Source: Deltaproteobacteria bacterium (GTDB taxonomy: Bacteria > Myxococcota_A > UBA9160 > UBA6930). Taken from it: DNA of 64,000 bases. The stretch is from NCBI GenBank assembly GCA_016875395.1, contig VGRF01000001.1, forward strand, positions 221,921-285,920. Reading direction: 5' to 3'. Positions 59,050 to 64,000 of the stretch are shown here, piece by piece; the first letter of the stretch is position 1, and every line of letters starts with the position of its first letter. The notes beneath the pieces were generated by a model. The model was not told where the DNA came from. It did not search any database and saw only the letters and a program-made list of their open reading frames with translations. The position numbers were made by a program, and so were the translations under genes.

Positions 59050-61179
59050 ATGTTTCGCGCCGCGCTCGCACTCGCCATCGCCTCGCTCGCCGCGTTCGCG
59101 CACGCGCAGCCCACGTCGCGAGTCGTCGACGACGCGCGCCTCGCCGCCGCCGAGCGCGACGCCGCGAACTGGCTCGCGCACGGGCGCACCTGGAGCGAGC
59201 AGCGCTACAGCCCGCTCGCGCAGATCCACGAGAAGAACGTCGCGCAGCTGAAGCCGGCCTGGGTCTACGCGACGGGCGAGACGCGCGGCCACGAAGCGAC
59301 GCCGATCGTCGTGGACGGCGTGATGTTCGTGACGCTGCCGTGGAGCATCGTGGTCGCGCTCGATGCGGCGACCGGCCGCGAGCTGTGGCGCCACGATCCC
59401 GAGGTGCCGCGCGCGTGGGGGCGCTTCGCGTGCTGCGACGTCGTGAATCGCGGCGCGGCGGTTTATCAGGGACGCGTGTACGTGGGGACGATCGACGGCC
59501 GGCTCGTTGCGCTCGACGCGAAGACGGGCGCGCGCGTGTGGGCCGTGAACACGATCGATCGCACAAAGCCGTACACGATCACCGGCGCGCCGCGCGCCAT
59601 GCGCGGGCTCGTGATCATCGGCAACGGCGGCGCCGAGTTCGGCGTGCGCGGCTACGTCTCGGCCTACGACGCCGAGACCGGCGCGCTGCGCTGGCGCTTC
59701 TACACCGTGCCCGCGGCTCCAGACCGGCCGCGCGAGCACAAAGAGCTCGAGCTCGCGGCGAAGACTTGGTCCGCGAGCTCGCTCTGGGAGTCGGGGCTCG
59801 GCGGCACGGTGTGGGACTCGCTCGCCTTCGATCCCGAGCTCGACCTCGTCTACGTCGGCGTCGGCAACGCGAGCCCGTATCCGCGCGAGATCCGCAGCCC
59901 CGGCGGCGGCGACAACCTGTTCCTCGCCTCGATCCTCGCGCTGCGGATCGGCACGGGCGAGCTCGCGTGGCACTACCAGACCACGCCCGGCGAGAACTGG
60001 GACTTCACCGCGACGCAGCACATGATCCTCGCGGACCTCGCGCTCGGCGGGCGCACGCGCAAAGTCCTGATGCAGGCGCCCAAGAACGGCTTCTTCTACG
60101 TGCTCGACCGCGCGACGGGCGAGCTGCTCTCGGCGGACAAGTACGTCGCGGTGAACTGGGCCAGCCACGTCGACCTAACAACCGGGCGGCCCGTGGAGAC
60201 GGGCCTCGGCGAGTGGAAGAAGACGCGCTTCATGCGGCCCGGTCCCGCGGGCGGCCACAACTGGCACCCGATGGCGTTTCATCCGGGCACGGGCCTCGTC
60301 TACATCCCCACCTACGCGATCGCGTACCCGTTCCATCGCGACAAGCAGTTCAAGCAGACGCCGCGCCGCTTCAACACCGGCGAAGACTTCGCACGCATGC
60401 AGAAGCGCGTCGACGGCTTCGAGCGCTCGCTGCGCTTTTGCGCACCGACGCGACTCGTCGCGTGGGATCCCGTGAAGCGCGAGCGCGTGTGGAAGATCGA
60501 GCACACCTCCGAGATGCACGGCGGCACGCTCGCGACTGCCGGCAACCTCGTGTTCCACGGCACCGGCGGGGACTCCACGCTCGCCGCCTACCGCGCTACG
60601 GACGGCGAGCTGTTATGGGAGGCGCAGGCGCCGACCGCCGTGCTCGCAGCGCCCGTGAGCTACGCGGTGAAGGGCGAGCAGTACGTCGCAGTCGTGATCG
60701 GCGCGGGCGGCTCGGCGGGGCTCAACTTCTCGCTCGTGCCCTACGAGAACGCGGGCTACGTGGCGGCGTTCAAGCTCGGCGGCAAAGCCGCGCTACCGCC
60801 GCGCAAGCTGCGCGCGCCGGGCATCGTCGACGCGCCGCCCGCGACCGCGAGCGCCGCCGACATCGAGCGCGGCCGCGTGCTCTACCACCAGTGGTGCATG
60901 TTCTGTCACGGCATCGGCACCAAGAGCGGCGGCTTGCTGCCTGATCTGCGCTTCGCGAAGCGCGACGTCTACGCGCAGTGGCAGGACATCGTGATCGCCG
61001 GCGTTCGCGCCGATCGCGGCATGCCGAGCTTCGCCGACTCGCTCTCGCGCGAAGACGCCGAGCTGATCCGCGCCTACGTCATCTCCCAAGCGCATCGCGA
61101 GCCCACTCTGCTCGAGAGCGCAGGCGAGTGGCTCTACGAGCAAGGCGCCTGCGTGCCGGCGCGGTGGGTAGCGGATTGA
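59050..61179 (+). CDS. PQQ-dependent quinohaemoprotein alcohol dehydrogenase
   Basis: 709 residues. Signal peptide (MFRAALALAIASLAAFAHAQ), an eight-bladed PQQ beta-propeller, then a C-terminal cytochrome c domain with CMFCH (haem site) near residue 617. The vicinal disulfide FACCDVVNRG contacts PQQ. The catalytic-base segment is GENWDFTATQ: Asp is followed at +2 by Thr, not the second Asp of lanthanide-dependent XoxF-type enzymes, so a Ca2+ site is predicted. Periplasmic oxidation of primary alcohols feeds electrons through its own haem. No PQQ synthesis genes are in the window. Confidence 0.95.
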   Translation: MFRAALALAIASLAAFAHAQPTSRVVDDARLAAAERDAANWLAHGRTWSEQRYSPLAQIHEKNVAQLKPAWVYATGETRGHEATPIVVDGVMFVTLPWSIVVALDAATGRELWRHDPEVPRAWGRFACCDVVNRGAAVYQGRVYVGTIDGRLVALDAKTGARVWAVNTIDRTKPYTITGAPRAMRGLVIIGNGGAEFGVRGYVSAYDAETGALRWRFYTVPAAPDRPREHKELELAAKTWSASSLWESGLGGTVWDSLAFDPELDLVYVGVGNASPYPREIRSPGGGDNLFLASILALRIGTGELAWHYQTTPGENWDFTATQHMILADLALGGRTRKVLMQAPKNGFFYVLDRATGELLSADKYVAVNWASHVDLTTGRPVETGLGEWKKTRFMRPGPAGGHNWHPMAFHPGTGLVYIPTYAIAYPFHRDKQFKQTPRRFNTGEDFARMQKRVDGFERSLRFCAPTRLVAWDPVKRERVWKIEHTSEMHGGTLATAGNLVFHGTGGDSTLAAYRATDGELLWEAQAPTAVLAAPVSYAVKGEQYVAVVIGAGGSAGLNFSLVPYENAGYVAAFKLGGKAALPPRKLRAPGIVDAPPATASAADIERGRVLYHQWCMFCHGIGTKSGGLLPDLRFAKRDVYAQWQDIVIAGVRADRGMPSFADSLSREDAELIRAYVISQAHREPTLLESAGEWLYEQGACVPARWVAD

Positions 61180-61230
61180 AGGTGTGCACTCGCTGTGAGT
61201 GCTGACAGAAACCGAGGTTCGCGGGCACGC

Positions 61231-61534
61231 ACTTCCACGTTTACTCCGCATCGGCGTCGAAGACTCCGCCGCTGCTGCGCGCTTCGCTTGCGGTCTCGGC
61301 CGACACGCGCCGAGTAGCGTTCGACTTCAAGCGCGTTCCGCCGTTTCCTCAGCGCGGCAATGCACCGAGGTGGCGGCGTGCAGGTTGGCACCTCGGTGCC
61401 TTGCCGCGTTCGCGATGGAGCCGGAACGACCTCGGAGTCGAACGCTCCTCCCGAGCGTGTCGGCCGAGGCCGCAAGCGAAGCGCGCAGCTTTCCGCGGAG
61501 TCTTCGGAGCGGAAAGCGAAGTAAACAAGGAAAG
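61231..61534. repeat. Nested inverted-repeat element, copy A2 (~300 bp)
   Basis: Same family and length as A1 at 15571. The left end reads CTTCCACGTTTACTCCGC (outer end mutated), the right end GAAGTAAACAAGGA; inner blocks GCTGCGCGCTTCGCTTGC and TCTCGGCCGAC are shared. Left stem GCATCGGCG (61248-61256) pairs with 61267-61275 with one mismatch; right stem GCTTTCCGC (61488-61496) pairs perfectly with 61509-61517. The middle has a palindrome CACCGAGGTGGCGG / CACCTCGGTGC. It is in the 532 bp gap between the PQQ enzyme and a methyltransferase, which has no gene. Confidence 0.85.
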
Positions 61535-61612
61535 GAGCGGGCGCCCCCACGCTCCGATGCGCCACTAAGAATCGCAGACCACCGAACGACTTGACCTGCA
61601 CAACGCTCGGAC

Positions 61613-61662
61613 CGCGCAGCTTTCCGCGGAGTCTTCGGAGCGGAAAGCGAAGTAAACAAGGA
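61613..61662. repeat. Solo right arm of the A element (copy A3)
   Basis: A 50-bp exact duplicate of the right end of A2 (61482-61531): CGCGCAGCTTTCCGCGGAGT then CTTCGGAGCGGAAAGCGAAG and TAAACAAGGA. The 9-bp stem and loop are both kept. It lies 81 bp after A2, in the same orientation, 49 bp before the methyltransferase ATG. The exact identity points to a recent duplication or gene conversion of this hairpin end. Confidence 0.85.
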
Positions 61663-61711
61663 GAGAGCGCACCTCGATCTCGCGGGGACCACCGCGGTAC
61701 GGTGCACCTCG

Positions 61712-62380
61712 ATGAGCGCGCCCCTCGCAAGCTCGGATCCGAGCCATCCCCACTTCATTCCCGAGCCCACCTACGACCTCTTCTACGAGACGTTCGCGCC
61801 GATTTGGCGGTGGGCGTTGCGGGAGCGCGAGACGCGGCAGGTGTTGATCGAGCGGCTCGCGATCGGGCCGGGGCATCACGTGCTCGACGTCGGCTGCGGG
61901 CGCGGCGAGACCACGGTGATGGTCAAGGTGCACGAGCCGAATGCGCACGTGTACGGCATCGATCCGAGCCCCGCGCGCCTCTCGCGCGCGATCGGGCGCG
62001 CGCAGCACGCGGGCTATCGCGTGCAGTTCTATCGCGGCCCGAGCACGCTCTTGCCGTTCCGCTCCACGAGCATCGACCGCGTGATCTCGATCTTCCGCAT
62101 GCACACGCTCACGCGCGCGCAGAAGCTCGTGGTGATGCGCGAGGCGCATCGTTTGCTCTACCGCGAGGGCTCGATCCACATCCTCGACTTCGGTCCGCAG
62201 CACTCGCGCTGGGGCAACGCGCTCGCGCGCATCTACAACCGCAAAGGCACCGCCGACGACAACCTGAGCGGCGAGATGCCGCGGCTGCTGCACCACGCGG
62301 GCTTCGTCGATCCCGCGGAGATCGCCCGCGTGCCCACGGCGGCTGGCAACCTGTGCGTGTGGGAAGCGTTTCGTACCTGA
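61712..62380 (+). CDS. Class I SAM-dependent methyltransferase
   Basis: 222 residues. SAM-binding motif I is VLDVGCGRGETTVMV, followed by VYGIDPSP (acidic strand-2 end), RGPSTLLPFRSTSIDRVISI (motif II/III region) and a short C-terminal half ending in VWEAFRT. It resembles UbiE/phospholipid-type methyltransferases (FIPEPTYDLFYETFAPIWRW at the N-terminus). Substrate unknown. The promoter region upstream is occupied by the A3 hairpin arm. Probably co-transcribed with the following membrane-anchored protein (13 bp gap). Confidence 0.9.
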   Translation: MSAPLASSDPSHPHFIPEPTYDLFYETFAPIWRWALRERETRQVLIERLAIGPGHHVLDVGCGRGETTVMVKVHEPNAHVYGIDPSPARLSRAIGRAQHAGYRVQFYRGPSTLLPFRSTSIDRVISIFRMHTLTRAQKLVVMREAHRLLYREGSIHILDFGPQHSRWGNALARIYNRKGTADDNLSGEMPRLLHHAGFVDPAEIARVPTAAGNLCVWEAFRT

Positions 62381-62393
62381 CAAGGAGAACGGG

Positions 62394-62888
62394 ATGAAGG
62401 TTCTTCGTTGGCTCGCGAAGGCGCTGTTCGCGCTTGTGGTGCTCGCGCTCGTCGCCGTCTTCGCGCCGCGCTTCTTCACGGATGGCCCGCTCGGACCGAT
62501 CCCCGGCGGGCCGCTGAAGGCAGGCGAGCTGTTCGAGTTTCCCGTGAGCGACTGGTCGTTCGCGGCGGACGTGAAGCAGATCGAGTTTCAGCTCGAGAAC
62601 GAGTCGATTTCGCGCACGAGCTGGATCCTCGTGCGCGGCGGCGTCGCGTACGTCCCCTGCGGCGCGTGCGAGCCGCCCATGAAGCGCTGGCAGCTTGCCG
62701 CGCAAGCCGATGGACGCGCGCTGCTGCGCATCGAGGGCAAGCTCTACCCCGCGCGCCTCACGCGCGACGACGACGCGAGCCTGCGCGAGTTCGCGCGCGG
62801 CGAGGTGATGCGCAAGTACGGAGTGGATGCGAGCGGCGCGGGCACGACGCTCTTCTTCAGGGTGGACTCGCGCGCGGCGGGGAGCTGA
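62394..62888 (+). CDS. Hypothetical protein with N-terminal membrane anchor
   Basis: 164 residues. One N-terminal membrane helix (KALFALVVLALVAVFAPRFF) is followed by a soluble extracytoplasmic domain with a Cys pair (YVPCGACEPPMKRWQ) and WSFAADVKQIEFQLENES. The layout suggests a periplasmic domain tethered to the inner membrane. I do not recognise a named family. AAGGAG before the ATG is a good ribosome binding site. It follows the methyltransferase closely. Confidence 0.75.
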   Translation: MKVLRWLAKALFALVVLALVAVFAPRFFTDGPLGPIPGGPLKAGELFEFPVSDWSFAADVKQIEFQLENESISRTSWILVRGGVAYVPCGACEPPMKRWQLAAQADGRALLRIEGKLYPARLTRDDDASLREFARGEVMRKYGVDASGAGTTLFFRVDSRAAGS

Positions 62889-63049
62889 GGCGCGCGCGTG
62901 CGCGCGAGCGCTGGACCTCGCGGAGCAGGTCCGCGAGCGACGCGCCGGGGCGCGCGCGCCACCGAGATTCGCGCGACAGCTCAACCAACCGATGCAACCG
63001 CGCCCGCCTGGCGTCCGGCACTCGTCCTGCGTCCAGGATGAAGAGATTC
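62889..63049. other. 161 bp intergenic stretch with a possible hairpin, no gene
   Basis: Between two convergent genes. It holds alternating GCGCGC tracts and an inverted repeat CTCGCGGA-GCAG-(G)TCCGCGAG near 62915-62935 that might act as a bidirectional terminator without T-runs. No credible coding sequence was seen in it. Confidence 0.35.
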
Positions 63050-63811
63050 TCAGGGCGCCGCCGCGCCGCACAGCTCCGGCCGATCCGTCAGCACGCCCGT
63101 CACGCCCAACACCTTCATCGCCTCGATCTCCTCGCGCGGCGCGCCGCCCATCAGCGCCCACGCTTCGGCGCCGAGGGCGCGCACGCGCTGCGCGAGCTGA
63201 GCGTCGCGGCGCAGCCAGGCGGGCTCGAGGCGGATGATCGCGGCGCCGGCGCGTGCGAAGGGCTCGGCGTCGCGGGCGTCTTTGGGAAACGCGAGCGTGC
63301 GCGGTCGCGGCGACTGCACGTGGGCCTCGCGCAGGGAGTCGACGTCGCGCACGCCGAGGATCAGCGCGTGCGCAGCGTCGTGCTCGTGCGCGATGCGCAG
63401 CAGGTCGCGCAGCGGTACGTCGCGCGTCTTCACGTCGACGAGCACCGCGGCGCGCTCCTGCGCGAGCAGGGCAAAGGCCTCCGCCAAAGTCGGCACTCGC
63501 TCGCCGTTGCCGGCGTCGAGGCCGCGCAGCTGCGCAAGGGTGAGTCGCGCGACGAGGCCGCGGCCGTTCGTGGTGCGCTGCACCGTGTCGTCGTGCATCA
63601 CCACGAGCGCGCCGTCTGCGCTCCTGCGCACGTAGAGCTCGACGCCATGTGCGCCGCGCGCGAGCGCGTGGCGAAACGCGGCGAACGTGTTCTCGGGGAT
63701 GCCGCGCACGATGCCGCCGCGGTGTGCGAAGCACGAGAACGCGGGCTCGCTCGCGCGCGCGGCGAGCGCGAGGCCTGCGATCGCGAGGGCGATGAATACG
63801 CGCAAACCCAT
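63050..63811 (-). CDS. Glycerophosphodiester phosphodiesterase (secreted)
   Basis: 253 residues. A signal peptide (MGLRVFIALAIAGLALAARA) precedes a GDPD TIM barrel: FAHRGGIVRGIPENT (catalytic His and Arg with ENT), GAHGVELYVRRSADGALVVMHDD (Glu and second His) and VLVDVKT (metal ligand region; the usual ExK reads DVK). It hydrolyses glycerophosphodiesters to glycerol-3-phosphate and an alcohol, probably in the periplasm. ELYV in place of the common ELDV drops one acidic residue of the motif, which may alter metal binding. Divergent from the peroxidase gene, about 47 bp apart. Confidence 0.9.
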   Translation of the reverse strand: MGLRVFIALAIAGLALAARASEPAFSCFAHRGGIVRGIPENTFAAFRHALARGAHGVELYVRRSADGALVVMHDDTVQRTTNGRGLVARLTLAQLRGLDAGNGERVPTLAEAFALLAQERAAVLVDVKTRDVPLRDLLRIAHEHDAAHALILGVRDVDSLREAHVQSPRPRTLAFPKDARDAEPFARAGAAIIRLEPAWLRRDAQLAQRVRALGAEAWALMGGAPREEIEAMKVLGVTGVLTDRPELCGAAAP

Positions 63812-63858
63812 GCGCGCATCTTCCCACGCGCGCGCCGAGTTCGTCACCCTGCGCGGCG

Positions 63859-64000
63859 ATGCGCGCACGCATGCGGCTCCCGTTCCTCGCAGCGGCCCTC
63901 GCGTTGGCTGCGGCGAGTGCGTTCGGCCGCGACTTCCCGGCGATGCCCGGCGAGCCGCCGACACCCGAGCGCGCCGCCCTCGGGCGCCTCTTGTTCTTCG
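63859..64000 (+). CDS. Di-haem cytochrome c peroxidase/MauG-like, start only
   Basis: 47 residues are visible before the right window edge. A signal peptide (MRLPFLAAALALAAASAFG after a short basic start; ATG 63859 or 63871) is followed by PGEPPTPERAALGRLLFF, the N-terminal block of the bacterial di-haem cytochrome c peroxidase/MauG family just before the first CxxCH. Identification rests on this short block only. The likely site of action is the periplasm. Confidence 0.6.
   Translation, partial: MRARMRLPFLAAALALAAASAFGRDFPAMPGEPPTPERAALGRLLFF

Noticed and set aside
61180-61711. A small RNA gene or tRNA in the 532 bp gap
   Set aside because: The gap is explained by copies A2 and A3 of the palindromic element; no tRNA-like cloverleaf or independent promoter/terminator pair was seen.
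1-64000. CRISPR array, prophage, secretion system, toxin-antitoxin or anti-phage defence island
   Set aside because: No regularly spaced direct repeats, phage structural genes, nuclease-helicase defence pairs or toxin-antitoxin pairs were recognised anywhere in the window.

Overview
The window is very GC-rich (roughly 70 % or more by eye) and almost fully coding, with genes on both strands in short operons and many start/stop overlaps of the ATGA, GTGA or TGATG kind. The tamA/tamB outer-membrane pair, aerobic hemF, a PQQ alcohol dehydrogenase with a signal peptide, a PEP-CTERM protein and a BphC-type dioxygenase point to an aerobic Gram-negative bacterium. The mix of CaiB-type CoA transferase, sulfotransferase, DUF1214, luciferase-like oxidoreductase and many SDR/MDR enzymes recalls environmental Myxococcota or Binatota-like lineages, but that placement is inference. 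I see no rRNA, tRNA, CRISPR array, prophage or integrase.

1-7.7 kb: a Gfo/Idh/MocA oxidoreductase cut by the left edge, coupled to an internally deleted methyltransferase; an amidase; a VOC-OsmC-VOC-methyltransferase operon; two PepSY-like membrane proteins; a small lipoprotein-like gene; arfB and hemF. 7.8-15.5 kb: metallophosphoesterase, an MDR alcohol dehydrogenase, family-B DNA polymerase (polB), cnoX, grxD, a ferredoxin and moaA. 15.6-28 kb: a nested palindromic repeat, a flavoprotein-SelD fusion, a CoA transferase, a lipoate ligase-like gene, SDR, a REC-PAS-GGDEF-EAL phosphodiesterase, an NAD-dependent epimerase, a zinc alcohol dehydrogenase, a sugar-isomerase-like TIM barrel and an EEP-family nuclease/phosphatase. 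28-32 kb: DUF1214 and sulfotransferase genes behind a near-ideal CRP-type site, an SDR, and a truncated PEP-CTERM gene of lower GC.

32.3-41.3 kb is a TetR-led aromatic catabolism cluster: HpaB-type flavin monooxygenase, semialdehyde dehydrogenase, extradiol dioxygenase, FAH-type hydrolase, Rieske oxygenase, MDR reductase and amidase. The tetR gene has a clear palindromic operator. 41-46 kb: HSL-type esterase, a zinc-finger membrane protein, a deoxyhypusine-synthase-like protein, TerC and an MFS transporter with an early in-frame TGA. 46-51.5 kb: tamB, intact, and tamA, broken by a TAG and a frameshift. 51.5-64 kb: thioesterase, LLM oxidoreductase, small proteins, FAD monooxygenase, SLC13-type transporter, acyl-CoA synthetase, PQQ alcohol dehydrogenase, a second repeat cluster, methyltransferase, GDPD and the start of a di-haem peroxidase.

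The most interesting signals are not genes. (a) An 8-9 bp word TTGTTA(C/G)G(G) occurs about 19 times, always inside coding sequence, on both strands and in several codon phases, in a genome where such AT-rich words should be rare. (b) A ~300 bp nested inverted repeat at 15571-15872 and 61231-61534 carries 9-bp stems whose sequence differs completely between copies yet still pairs around a conserved loop. (c) Several genes are decaying by in-frame internal deletion, nonsense codon or frameshift while keeping intact translational junctions.
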